From: Bacteroidota bacterium
GTDB lineage: Bacteria; Bacteroidota; Bacteroidia; Bacteroidales; JAGNHN01
Direction of reading: 5' to 3'
Length of the DNA stretch: 64,000 bases
Assembly: GCA_022710185.1 (NCBI GenBank)
Contig: JAKLHK010000002.1
Span: 124,001 to 188,000 of the forward strand
Shown here: positions 17,652 to 28,400 of the stretch, one piece after another
How positions within the stretch are numbered: the first letter of the stretch is position 1
Layout of the letters: each line of letters begins with the position of its first letter
Made by a program: the position numbers and the translations under genes
Notes under the pieces: generated by a model
What the model was told of the DNA's origin: nothing
Seen by the model: the letters and a program-made list of their open reading frames with translations, nothing else
The model's database searches: none

Positions 17652-19457
17652 GTGCAAGAAATCAGGAATATCGCCATTATCGCCCACGTCGATCACGGAA
17701 AAACTACCCTGGTGGACCGTATCCTTCACCAGGTGCGGCTCTTCCGCGATAACCAGGAGGTGCAAGACCTCATCCTGGACTCCAACGACCTGGAGCGGGA
17801 GCGCGGCATCACCATTCTGGCCAAGAATGTCTCGGTTAGGTACAAGAACACCAAGGTCAACATCATCGATACCCCTGGTCACGCCGACTTCGGCGGTGAA
17901 GTGGAGCGGGTGCTCAATATGGCCGACGGGGTGCTGCTGGTGGTGGACGCCTTCGAGGGGCCCATGCCCCAGACGCGCTTCGTGCTGCAGAAAGCCCTGG
18001 AGATGGGCCTCAAGCCCATCGTGGTGATCAATAAGGTCGACAAGCCGAACTGCGACCCCGAGGGGGTGCACGAAGCCGTGTTCGAGCTCATGTATGCTCT
18101 GGACGCCAGCGAGGACCAGCTCAGCTTCGCCACGGTTTACGGTTCGTCGAAGCAGGGGTGGATGGGCCCCGACTGGGAGCATCCCACCCAGGACGTCAGC
18201 TACCTGCTCGACACCATACTTCAGGAGATCCCTCCGGCCCAACCTCAGGAAGGGACTTTGCAGATGCGCATCAGCTCCCTCGATTACTCCAGCTATGTGG
18301 GACGCATCGCGGTGGGGCGCATCAGCCGGGGTTCCGCCACCTGGGGGGACCCCATTGTCATACTGCGCCGCGACGGCAGCGTGGAGAAGGGGGTGATCAA
18401 GGAGTTGTACACCTTTGAAGGATTGGGCAAGGAAAAGATCAAGACCCCCGTTGGCTCCGGGGAGATCGTGGCCATCATGGGCCCCGAGAACTTCGACATC
18501 GGGGACACCATCGCCGATGCCGAGGCCCCCGAGGCCCTGCCGCCCATCCATATCGACGAGCCGACGATGAGCATGCTGTTCACCGTCAACAATTCCCCCT
18601 TCTTCGGAAAAGAAGGCGTGTATGTGACTTCCCGCCACGTGCGTGACCGGCTGTTCAAGGAGACCGAGAAGAACCTGGCCATGCGGGTAGAGGAGACCGA
18701 CAGTCCCGACAAGCTGCTGGTATACGGCCGCGGCATACTGCACCTCTCCATCCTGGTGGAGACCATGCGGCGGGAAGGATATGAGTTCCAGATCGGTCAG
18801 CCGAAGGTCCTCACCCGGGAGATCAACGGTCAGCTCTGCGAGCCCATTGAAGCGCTCACCATCCACGTCCCGGAGCACTTCTCCGGCAAGGCCATTGAGC
18901 TGGTGACCCGCCGCAGGGGCGAAATCGCGACCATAGAGCCGCGCAACGACCGGGTGATCCTGGAGATGAACATTCCATCGCGGGGCCTCATCGGGCTTAC
19001 CAATCCCCTGCTCACCGCCACCGAAGGGGAGGCCGTGATCGCCCACCGTCTCAAGGGTTACGAACCCTGGAAGGGGGAGATCCAGGCCCGCCGCAACGGG
19101 GCCCTCATTGCCATGGAGACCGGCACGGCCATCCCTTATTCCATCGACAAGCTGCAGGACCGCGGCAAGTTCTTCATCGACCCGGGCGAGGAAGTCTATG
19201 CCGGACAGGTGATCGGGGAGAACAGCAGGGCCGACGACCTGCTGGTGAACGTGATCAAGACCAAGAAGCTCACCAATATCCGTGCTTCCGGTTCCGACGA
19301 CAAGGTGATGATCGTTCCGGCCATCAAGTTCTCATTGGAGGAGGCTATGGAATACATCGCCGAGGACGAATACATTGAAGTTACGCCCAGGTCCATCCGC
19401 CTGCGCAAGATCATCCTGGACGAGCACGAGCGCAAGCGTGCGAAAATCCAGAAATAA
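17652..19457 (+). CDS. typA: Ribosome-associated GTPase TypA/BipA
   Basis: The start is set at the GTG at 17652, where the protein reads (M)[19 protein letters not shown], the usual TypA N-terminus; an upstream GTG at 17592 would overlap the promoter. The product is 601 residues, normal for the family. The G motifs are [10 protein letters not shown] (G1), RGITI (G2), [16 protein letters not shown] (G3) and NKVDKP (G4). The elongation-factor-like domains follow, with [12 protein letters not shown] in the C-terminal part and the TypA-specific C-terminus ([15 protein letters not shown].. [16 protein letters not shown]). It binds the 70S ribosome with GTP and supports ribosome assembly and stress growth, especially in the cold. 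It is a single-gene unit followed by tRNA-Arg. Confidence 0.96.
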   Translation: MQEIRNIAIIAHVDHGKTTLVDRILHQVRLFRDNQEVQDLILDSNDLERERGITILAKNVSVRYKNTKVNIIDTPGHADFGGEVERVLNMADGVLLVVDAFEGPMPQTRFVLQKALEMGLKPIVVINKVDKPNCDPEGVHEAVFELMYALDASEDQLSFATVYGSSKQGWMGPDWEHPTQDVSYLLDTILQEIPPAQPQEGTLQMRISSLDYSSYVGRIAVGRISRGSATWGDPIVILRRDGSVEKGVIKELYTFEGLGKEKIKTPVGSGEIVAIMGPENFDIGDTIADAEAPEALPPIHIDEPTMSMLFTVNNSPFFGKEGVYVTSRHVRDRLFKETEKNLAMRVEETDSPDKLLVYGRGILHLSILVETMRREGYEFQIGQPKVLTREINGQLCEPIEALTIHVPEHFSGKAIELVTRRRGEIATIEPRNDRVILEMNIPSRGLIGLTNPLLTATEGEAVIAHRLKGYEPWKGEIQARRNGALIAMETGTAIPYSIDKLQDRGKFFIDPGEEVYAGQVIGENSRADDLLVNVIKTKKLTNIRASGSDDKVMIVPAIKFSLEEAMEYIAEDEYIEVTPRSIRLRKIILDEHERKRAKIQK

Positions 19458-19483
19458 GCCATACACCCTGTATGGTGTTTTCG

Positions 19484-19491
19484 TACCTTTG
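19484..19491 (+). promoter_or_regulatory. -7 promoter element of tRNA-Arg
   Basis: TACCTTTG matches TAnnTTTG and lies 12 bases ahead of the first base of the tRNA, an ideal distance for initiation close to the mature 5' end. No clear -33 TTTG is visible. Confidence 0.55.
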
Positions 19492-19503
19492 CCCAGCTAA
19501 ACC

Positions 19504-19577
19504 GGCCCCGTAGTTCAGCTGAATAGAACGTCAGATTCCGGTTCTGAAAGTCGGGGGTTTGAATCCCTCCGGGGTCA
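19504..19577 (+). tRNA. tRNA-Arg (anticodon CCG)
   Basis: The cloverleaf folds by eye. The acceptor arm is GGCCCCG with CGGGGTC (one G-T pair) and discriminator A at 19577. The D arm contains AGTTCAGCTGAATAGA. The anticodon stem is TCAGA/TCTGA around the loop TTCCGGT, giving anticodon CCG, which reads CGG arginine codons. The T arm is GGGGG-TTTGAAT-CCCTC. CCA is not encoded. A strong terminator follows at 19589. Confidence 0.93.
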
Positions 19578-19588
19578 CGTGATGATCA

Positions 19589-19617
19589 AATCCCGGCGCA
19601 ATTGCGCCGGGATTTTT
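19589..19617 (+). terminator. Rho-independent terminator after tRNA-Arg
   Basis: The palindrome AATCCCGGCGCAA|TTGCGCCGGGATT (19589-19614) is perfect and GC-rich at its core, and runs into five T residues (19613-19617). It begins 11 bases after the tRNA. Confidence 0.85.
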
Positions 19618-19848
19618 CATTCGACAGCAATGCGAACTTGTTCGCAATTGTGGGAGAAGGAAAAATCCGGAAGCCGAGCGCAGCGAGGATCCGGGATTTG
19701 ATCCACTGCACGGACGAGGAGAGGATCACGAAAGAGTTTGGAGTGTGGAGAAGGAGTGTGGAGGAGGAGTCCTTACGCTCGCCCCAGGCTCCAAACTCTT
19801 TTCCCTCTCCCTCTTCCTCTTCCTCAAACTCACACTCACACTCTCCCC
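19618..19848. repeat. Repeat-rich intergenic stretch between tRNA-Arg and glycosidase gene
   Basis: This stretch has no supportable gene. It holds nested inverted repeats. TGCGAA-CTTG-TTCGCA is a small hairpin near 19631-19646. CCGGGATTTGATC at 19691-19703 is the exact inverse of bases 19584-19596 beside the tRNA terminator. AAAGAGTTTGGAG (19731-19743) is the exact inverse of CTCCAAACTCTTT (19789-19801). It switches from a purine-rich to a pyrimidine-rich tract (GAGTGTGGAG-like, then CTCTTCCTC-like, 19741-19855). A transcript of either strand could fold into a long imperfect hairpin. Confidence 0.6.
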
Positions 19849-22281
19849 TTACTGCCGTATCATCTTCACCGTACCCACTTCGCGGCCGGAGGTCATGCGG
19901 ACCACATAGAGCCCGGGGGCCAGGCCTTCCACGCCCTCGCTCCAGGGGATGCGATGCTCCCCGGCGCTGAGGTAGCCGCTGAAAGGCACGGCCACCTGGC
20001 GCCCGCTGCTGTCGAACACCACTACCTCCACCTTGCCGGAAAGCGGCAGCCCGAGGTTGAACATCACGGGCCCAATGGATGGATTGGGGAAAACGCTGAT
20101 GCGGCTCCGGGTCATCTCAGGCGCCGGGTTCATGCCGAGGGCATGGCCCTGCTCCAGCCAGAAGGCCAGGTCGGGGGCGAAGGAGGGCACATCGGCCAGC
20201 AGGCTGTCGCCCGAAGCCGTCAGCAATTGGAAGCCCAGCTCCTGCCCTGACCAGGCATCCAGCCAGTGGATGGTGTACAGGCTGTCGTCTAAGCCATGGA
20301 GCAGCAGCTCAGCCCCGCTGATGGAGTCGTACACTCCCTGACGGGCATACCAGGCGGTCCAGCGCAGGTCCTGGTGCTGCAGCCAGCCCATGCCGCCCTT
20401 CCTCCCCAGCAGGGCAAAACAACGCGCCTCGCTGCGGTAGGGAAAGAACAGATAGGCCGCCACCTCGCAGCCCCCGTTGAGGGTGCTCACATTCTCCACC
20501 TTAATTTCATGCACCCCTGCCGGCACCGGGATGACATACTCCGCATTGGCCTGGGCCGCCTGGGTGAAGGCCGGGATGCCGTCGATGCTCACCTGCAGGG
20601 TACTCAGCACCACATAGTTCCCGGTGACTACCACAAAATTCCCGGTCACGGGGTAGTTCACCCTGAAGGTGGGCGGGTTGCGGAAGGGAGCCACCAGAGA
20701 CCCTTGTCCGTACAGGAAGGCCCCGAGCGAGCGGGCGGAGGGCTCCAAAAGTCCCCCGTTCTCCACGATGAAATCATTGGCCGGGGCTTTCATGAACAGT
20801 TGCTGGAAGCCGGGAGTCACGATCAGGGTATCCGGGTTTAATGTGCGCAGTTCCGGCCGGGCTGGCTGCCAGGTGCTGTCGGGCGCGGGGGCCGCGGCCA
20901 GCAGGCCCCCCGGACCGCGAAAGTGGCGGTAGAGGCCCTGGGGGTCGATGTAATTGTCCCACCACCAATGCATCCCGCTCCCCAGGGCCCCCGACAGCAG
21001 GGTGGTCCAGAGGGCGTTGCGGAAGGCGATGCCCTCGGGATCGTACTTGATGATGGTATCCGGAAAATGCGAGAGGCCCATTTCCCCGATGATGAAGGGC
21101 TTGGGGTATTGCTCCATATATGACCTGGACCAGTCGTACATGGCCATACCGAAATCGGGATAATCGTCGTAAAGGTGCAGTTGGGTATAGGCCGTATGGG
21201 GGTGGGCCCAATAGGCCGGGTCGTTGCTGCTGACGGCAAAGCCCGAGGTGATGGGCCGGCGGAAGGGATCGGTCCCGTGAATATATTGGTTCATCTCCTG
21301 CATCCACAGGCTGACCTCGTTCTTGATCCCGGCATAGTTTTCCACATTATCCCCTTCAGAGATGAGTTCCCAGGCGATGATCTCAGGGTAGGCGGACCAG
21401 CGCGCGATCACATAGCGCAGGTAATCCTTGAACTTCTGCCGGGGCAGGCTGTCGGTAAAGAACTGGCTGACCGTGGCACAGGGGCCGCCGTTGGCCTGGT
21501 TATAGGGGCTTGAGGCCCAGTGGTTGGACCAGTTGGTGCTGAGCACATCGTGTATCTGCAGGGCAAGCTGTACCCTCATATTGCGCTCCCTGGCCAGCTG
21601 CAGCACCCAGTCGAGGTGGCGGGCACGGTCCTGCCTTGCCCCATACTGGCCCAGGCCGGTATTGCTCCATTCTATGCCGAAAGCCCAGGGCACCATCATC
21701 AATTTGACGAAGTTTGCGCCATTGGCCGCCAGGCTGTCCATCCACCGCTGGTAAACAGCAAAGCTGCCTTCGGGGATACCCCAGGCCAGGTTCTCTCCCA
21801 GGGTAAGGAAGGCGGTGCCCTCATCCTGAACGAAAAAACGCCCGGAGGTTCCACGGATGAAGCCCGGATGGGTTGAAGGCTGGCAGGTAAATGAACCCCA
21901 GGGTCCGAACACCATGCCGGTGGTGTCGCGCAGCCGGGCCCGGAACTGCCAGGTCCCGGGCATATCCGGGCTGAAGCGCACCCGCCAAACCGGGGGGCCG
22001 TCGGGGACCAGCTGGTCCGGGGCGGGCAGGTGGAAGGGCTGCATCAGGAAGCCGGGCATCACCAGGCTGTCGCCCACCGGGTTGTAGAAGATCCCCTGCA
22101 GCCTGACCTGGGCGGGGTCGTATGGATTGACGAAGGTGGCCTGCAGGTCCACCGTGATCTCCAACATGGCATAGCGCGCCAGGCTATCTTCCGACAGGGT
22201 GTATTGAAGCACCTGAGGCTGGGCCATCAATGGCCTCCAGGCGCAGCACAGGATAAGGAGGAGAATGGCGGAAAATCTCAT
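19849..22281 (-). CDS. DUF5060/GH-like secreted glycosidase with T9SS tail
   Basis: This 810-residue protein has a signal peptide (residues 1-20, ending PLMAQ). Residues ~25-135 form a DUF5060-type beta-sandwich (VFGPWGSFTC, PDMPGTWQFRARLRD). Residues ~145-480 are a TIM-barrel domain of the GH5/DUF4038-like kind. The acid/base strand reads WELISEGD, with Glu309 as candidate, and the nucleophile strand PFIIGEMG, with Glu400. In the commoner motif the residue before the acid/base Glu is Asn; here it is Ser308. Beta domains follow, and the last ~80 residues are a T9SS type A sorting domain (ISVFPNPSIGPVMF.. LAPGLYVVRM). It probably acts on an extracellular polysaccharide. It is divergent from the large lectin/repeat gene at 22461. 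Confidence 0.78.
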   Translation of the reverse strand: MRFSAILLLILCCAWRPLMAQPQVLQYTLSEDSLARYAMLEITVDLQATFVNPYDPAQVRLQGIFYNPVGDSLVMPGFLMQPFHLPAPDQLVPDGPPVWRVRFSPDMPGTWQFRARLRDTTGMVFGPWGSFTCQPSTHPGFIRGTSGRFFVQDEGTAFLTLGENLAWGIPEGSFAVYQRWMDSLAANGANFVKLMMVPWAFGIEWSNTGLGQYGARQDRARHLDWVLQLARERNMRVQLALQIHDVLSTNWSNHWASSPYNQANGGPCATVSQFFTDSLPRQKFKDYLRYVIARWSAYPEIIAWELISEGDNVENYAGIKNEVSLWMQEMNQYIHGTDPFRRPITSGFAVSSNDPAYWAHPHTAYTQLHLYDDYPDFGMAMYDWSRSYMEQYPKPFIIGEMGLSHFPDTIIKYDPEGIAFRNALWTTLLSGALGSGMHWWWDNYIDPQGLYRHFRGPGGLLAAAPAPDSTWQPARPELRTLNPDTLIVTPGFQQLFMKAPANDFIVENGGLLEPSARSLGAFLYGQGSLVAPFRNPPTFRVNYPVTGNFVVVTGNYVVLSTLQVSIDGIPAFTQAAQANAEYVIPVPAGVHEIKVENVSTLNGGCEVAAYLFFPYRSEARCFALLGRKGGMGWLQHQDLRWTAWYARQGVYDSISGAELLLHGLDDSLYTIHWLDAWSGQELGFQLLTASGDSLLADVPSFAPDLAFWLEQGHALGMNPAPEMTRSRISVFPNPSIGPVMFNLGLPLSGKVEVVVFDSSGRQVAVPFSGYLSAGEHRIPWSEGVEGLAPGLYVVRMTSGREVGTVKMIRQ

Positions 22282-22324
22282 GGGATCTGCATTTGAGAGC
22301 GATGCGCTAAGATAATCAGGAAAA

Positions 22325-22346
22325 CGCCCCGCACCTTAGCGGGGCG
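22325..22346. repeat. GC-rich stem-loop between divergent genes
   Basis: CGCCCCGC (22325-22332) pairs exactly with GCGGGGCG (22339-22346) across a six-base loop. Read on the minus strand it is followed by TTTT, so it could attenuate leftward transcription ahead of the glycosidase gene at 22281. It could equally be a boundary hairpin. Confidence 0.45.
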
Positions 22347-22460
22347 GGTATGGGTGTTTTTGGTTACTTTGTGTATTAAGGAGAAGTGTACCTTGTTCAG
22401 CATACCTCACACTGCCGTGGGGTGTCTTGAGGGTATGCGGTCCGCTGCGGCGGACGAACC

Positions 22461-25400
22461 ATGCCAGATACAGTAAGCACATATCAGGAAGGGTACCCGC
22501 CATCTCGACGGCGCAGCGATGCCTTGAAACGCCTGAGGGTTTGGATAACCCTTGTGCTGTTGTTCCTGCTGCAGGGACATGGCGCTGCCCAGGCCTTCTT
22601 CCTGAACGGGTCGACGACCCTGAGCGGCAATGGCTGTTTCCAGCTCACCCCGGCGGCCGCAGGGCAATCGGCCTCCCTGTGGCAGCTGAGTAAGCTGGAC
22701 CTTAACCAGGCTTTCGACATACAGTACCAGGCACAGTTCGGGAACAACAACAGCGGGGGGAACGGCATGGTCTTCGTTCTTCAGGCTGAAGGTATCACGG
22801 CCCTGGGCAATCCAGGCGCAGGCATGGGATACCAGGACATCACCCCTTCCCTGGGTATTGAATTCGACACCTACCAGGACCTGGTGGGCGATCCCTTCTA
22901 CGACCACATCGCCATAAGCAAGAGCGGGGGCATACTCCATACGGGATCCACACAGATCCAGGTGCCGGTCCAGGCCAGCGCCTTTTCCGCAAACATTGAG
23001 GATGGCCTGAGCCATCATATCCGCATCACCTGGCAACCCAACGGGGACACCCTGAGGATATACTTCGACCATGTGCTGCGGGTCACCAAGGTATACGACA
23101 TCATCAATTCCGCCATGGGCGGCACTTCCCAGGTATGGTGGGGGCTGACGGCGGCCACCTCGGCAGCCTTCAATGCCCACGCCGTATGTCTGCTGCAGAC
23201 CCCCCCGGCTCTGGCCAACACCTCCATCGACATGTGCCAGGGAGATACCCTGAGCCTGATCCTGCCCTTCGGCAGCGGCTTCAGCTGGACCCCGGCTACC
23301 GGTCTGTCGAATCCCTCGGCGAATAACTGGCTCCTCTTCCCCTCCGGGACAACCAATTACACGGTTTCTTATACCGACACCTCCGGGTTGCCGGCCAGCA
23401 CAGCCATCACCGTGAATGTGCACCCTTTGCCCACGCCCTTTGCCGTGATCATCCCCGGAGGTGACAGCACCTATTGCAAGGGCGGCTCCGGGGTAGATGT
23501 GGCGATGGCGGGCTCCCAGACGACCGCCCTTTACGACCTTTTCCTCAACGGCAGCTTGCTGTGGCCAGATGTAAGCGGCAACGGGAGCGGGTTCAGCTTC
23601 GGGCTCATGATGGCCTCAGGAAAGTACACCGTGGTGGCCACCGACAGCACGACCGGCTGCAGCGCCCCCATGCTGGGCTCGGTCACCGTGGTGATCGACT
23701 CGCTTCCCCTGGTGTATAACGTTGGAGGAGGGGGAGCCTACTGCCAGTTCAGCACCGGCCCTGCAATCACACTGAGCGGTTCGGAGGCCGGGTTGAGCTA
23801 CACCCTTTACCGCAACGGCAACATAAACCCACTGCAGGTAGCGACCGGCACAGGAGGGGCCCTGAGCTTCGGCCCTCAGCAAACGGCAGGGACCTATACC
23901 GTTCATGCCCTTAACCCCCTCACCGGATGCACCCGGATCATGGCCGGATCGGCCGTGGTCACCATCCTGCCCCTGCCCGCGGTGACCCTGGCCAGCCCGG
24001 CCGATCTTTGCGCCGGGGACCCAGCGGTGACGCTCAGCTCAGGAAGTCCCGCGGGAGGCACATACAGCGGATTCGGCATCGCAGGAGGGGTGATCAGCAA
24101 TACCTATAACACCGGGCCGAGGATGCTCTATTATACCGTGACTCACCCGGTCAACGGCTGCCTCCGTACCGACAGCGCAGGATATCAGGTCCATGCGCTG
24201 CCGGTACCCGATCTGGGTCCCGATACTTCCTTCTGTGCCGGCGCTTCGGTCATTCTGGCGACAAGCGGAGCCTATGTGGCCTATCTGTGGGACAACGGAA
24301 CCACTGCACCCAACCGTACCATTATCACCGGGGGGATGTACCATCTCAGAGTGCAGGATATCCATGGCTGCTATGGTCGCGATACGCTGCTGGCCAGCGT
24401 GGACCCCTTACCGGTACTGAGCCTGCAGCCCTTCCCCGATGCCTGCGCAGGGGATCCTCCCCTGACCCTGAACCAGGGCTCCCCGACCGGGGGCACCTGG
24501 TTCGGCATGGGCGTCAGCGGAAACGTCTTTCAACCTGCGCAGACCGGGCCGGGCAGCTACAACCTGACTTATGTCTACACCGATCCCCTGACCGCTTGCC
24601 TGAACACCATCTCCGGCAGCATGACGGTATATGCCCTTCCCATGCCTGGCCTAAGCCTTCCTTCCGGTGTATGCCTCTCTGCACCTCCGTTTGCGCTGAG
24701 CGGCGGATTTCCCGCCGGCGGTACCTGGTCAGGACCAGGCATAAGCGGGGGCACCTTCGATCCCTCCCTGGGCAGTGGCCCACGGCAGGTAACCTACACT
24801 TACACCCATCCGGTGACAGGCTGCAGTGCTTCCATCACTGATACGTTATGGGTTCACCCCCTGCCCACGGTGGCTGTCCCTGCGCTGGCTCCCGTTTGCC
24901 TGGGGTCCGCAGCAGCCGTCCTGCCCCCGGGAACCCCTGCGGGAGGGACCTGGCAGGGTCCGGGTGTAAGCGGAGGCAGCTTCATGCCGCCCCCCAGCCC
25001 GGGAACCTACAGCCTGGGGTACTATTATCAGGACCCTCTGACCGGATGTGCTGACTCCGCCTTCACCTTCAAGGTTGTCCACCCCTTGCCTGTGGTGACC
25101 TTCCAGTCCAGCCTGCAGGCCTGTGAGGGCGATGCCCCCTTTCCGCTCAACGGCGGACTGCCCACGGGGGGCACCTATTCGGGTCCCTTGTATAGCGGGG
25201 GCATGTTCGTCCCCCTCTTCGCCGGAAGCTACACCCTGACCTATTCCTGGATTGACCCCTCAACCCAATGCCAGTCCTCCTCATCCTATCTCCTGCCTGT
25301 CTACCCCCTGCCCACCGCCACACTGCTGGCCCCCGCACCTTTCTGCCTGACCGATCCCCCGGTGGCCCTGAGCGGTGGGAGTCCGCTGGGTGGAAGCTAT

Positions 25401-28400
25401 ATCCTTGACGGTAACCCTGCCGACAGTCTGTTCCCCATCCTGGCCGGGGCAGGGACACATGCCCTGGCCTATGCCTATACCGACAGTGCAAGCACCTGCA
25501 CCGATACGGCCCAGGTCCCCCTCCAGGTCCACCCCCTGCCCCAGATCCAGCACCCGCCTCCGGGAGACCTTTGCATGAACGGGCTTCCGTTTTTGCTCAG
25601 CGGCGGGACACCGGCCGGAGGCACCTATAGCGGTCCCGGACTCAATGGCAATCTTTTCCATCCCTCCGCTCCCGGAACCTACACCCTTTTCTACCACTAT
25701 CAGGAGGCCCTCACCGGCTGCCGCGACAGCCTGGCCCTATCCATCACGGTACACCCCCTGCCCAACGTGGGGTTGAGCCTGCCGGCCGAGGTATGTGCCA
25801 ATGCCACGCCCCTGACGCTGAGTGGCGGAACACCCGGTGGGGGGACATATAGCGGGGCCGGGATCAGCGCAGGGACATTCTCCCCGGCCTTCGGGAACGG
25901 TCCACGGGTGGTTCACTACACCTACGAAGATCCTGTGACCGGATGCCGCGATACGGTTTCCGACACCATCATGGTACATCCCCTGCCCGTGATGGGGCTC
26001 AGCCTTCCCGGACCCTTCTGTGCCTCTGATCCGGATACCCTGCTGCTGGGCGGGAACCCGGCAGGGGGAACTTACAGCGGGACCGGAATCAGTGGGGGCT
26101 TATTTCAGCCATCTGTAGGCTCAGGAGTATACACGATACAATATTTCTATGAGGATCCCCTGACCTCCTGCCGCGACACTGTGGCAGGATCCATCCTGGT
26201 ACATCCCCTGCCCCAGCTTCAGCTCACACCCTGGCCAGACATCTGTGCCCAGGGTAATCCCTTGCCCCTCACCTACGCCAGCCCTACCGGAGGCACCTGG
26301 TCGGGGACAGGGGTCAGTGGAGGAAGCTTCAACCCCCAGATCAGCGGGCCGGGGACCTTCGGGCTCAGCTACGCCTACACCTCCCCGTTCACAGGCTGTT
26401 CCGACAGCCTGAGCGACAGTATCCGGGTCTACCCGCAACCGCTTGTCAGCTTCGTTGTTGACACCAGCCTCTGCCTGGGTGCTGCCGCACTGTCCCTGAG
26501 CGGAGGGTCGCCTGCCGGGGGAACCTATGGCGGCAGTGGTGTCAGTGCCGGCACTTTCAGCCCGGCCGTGGCAGCTGCCCATGCGATCTGGTACGTTTGG
26601 GCTGATCCCGCCACCCAGTGCAGCGATACCGCAAGGGATACCCTTACAGTCTATCCGCTTCCCCAGGTCATGCTCAGCCCGGCCCCTGACTACTGTGCCG
26701 GGGACCCGCCCGTTGCCCTGGGGCCGGCCACACCGGCCGGGGGATGGTGGAGCGGGGCCGCCGGTCCCGGAGGGCTGTTCGACCCCGGCCAGGGGAGCGG
26801 AACCTACATTTATACATACCATTACGCTGATCCCCTGAGCCAATGTGCAGATTCCGCGCGCGATACCCTCCTGGTCCATGCCCTGCCTGCGGTCAGCGCC
26901 CCCACCCTGCCTGACCTCTGTATCAACGACAGTCTTTTCACCCTTCCTGCCGGAAGCCCATCCGGTGGCCTCTGGGGAGGGCCTGGTGTTACTGCCGGGG
27001 TCTTCGACCCCGCTATGGGGGCTGGGACCTGGAGTCTATGGTATGCTTATTCGGATCCCGCCTCCGGCTGCTCCGACACTGCTGCCGCCCAGCTTATCGT
27101 CCATGATCTGCCCACCCTCACCTTCAGCGCACCCGGACCCCTATGCCAGAGCGACCCCGTCATCCTGGTCGGAGGGGGACAACCTGCCGGAGGCACCTAC
27201 TTCAGCCCATACATGAGCGGGAGCAACTTCTTCCCCTCCCTCACCGGACCAGGATACTGGCCTGTCTGGTATGCCTACACCGACCCGGCAACGGGCTGTA
27301 TGGACACCGTGGTGGACAGTATACGGGTGCACCCCCTGCCCACCGTCATCGCCCCGGGCGGATCTTCCCTCTGCATGGATGCACTGCCCTATCCCCTGCC
27401 TGCTGGCAGCCCTACGGGAGGATACTGGACAGGACCCGGGATCTACGGGGATAGCCTTGATCCCGGTGGACCCGGGACCTTCGTGCTGTGGTACACCTAC
27501 ACCGACCCCCAGACCGGCTGCAGGGACAGTGCTTCCGCGGCCTTCACCATCCACCCCTTGCCCGATCCCCAGCTCCCCCCGGATACCGCCTTCTGCCAGG
27601 GGGGCAGCGTCACCCTGGCCGCCCCCGGTCCATACCAGTCCTGGCAATGGTCAGACGGAAGTACAGCCCCTTACCTCGTGGTCCAGGTTACAGGAACCTT
27701 CTGGCTGGTTGTCACAGACCCCAACCAGTGCATCAGCGTGCCCGACACTGTCAGTGTTGAGGTCTGGCCCTCTCCTGTTCCCGGCATTCCTTCCGACACT
27801 TCAGTGTGCTACGGTGGACTGCTTAGCTATGATGCTCCACAGGGTTTCACTTCCTACGCCTGGAGTAACGGACAACATGGCCCCCTTCTCATCAGCGGCC
27901 AGGGCGGCAGCTATATCCTTACGGTCACGGATCAGGCCGGATGCGAAGGATGGGATACCCTCTTGCTCATGGTGCTTCCCGTTCCGGAACTCCTATTGCC
28001 CGACAGCCTTTTTCTATGTGCCGATGACGTCCATATCCTCGATGCCGGGCCCGGGGCTACAGGGGTGGACTTCCTTTGGTCCGACGGCCTGCAGGGTGAA
28101 TGGCGGGTGGTGTCGGAACCGGGATGGTACGCCGTAACAGCCGACAACGGGGCTTGCAGTTCCCGCGACTCCTGCCTTGTGCTGCCCTGTGCCAGGATAT
28201 GGGTCCCCAACGCCTTCACCCCCAATGGGGACGGAGTTAACGACCGTTTCTTCCCTGTATCCTCAGAGCCCCTCCTCATGTCCAGGCTCACCATCCTCGA
28301 CCGCTGGGGCAATGTGGTGTTCAGTTCAGCAGGCGGACAGGAAGGCTGGGATGGTACCCGGCACGGAAGGCCCTGTCCCACCGATGTGTACACCTGGGTC

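Noticed and set aside
17607..19046. 479-residue minus-strand frame antisense to typA
   Set aside because: High GC content keeps antisense frames open. The sense gene has full TypA motifs and length; the antisense product has no recognisable domain and biased His/Val/Gly composition.
19504..19848. Integrated mobile element or att site beside tRNA-Arg
   Set aside because: No integrase, no direct repeat of the tRNA 3' end and no atypical genes were seen; kept only as an inverted-repeat observation.
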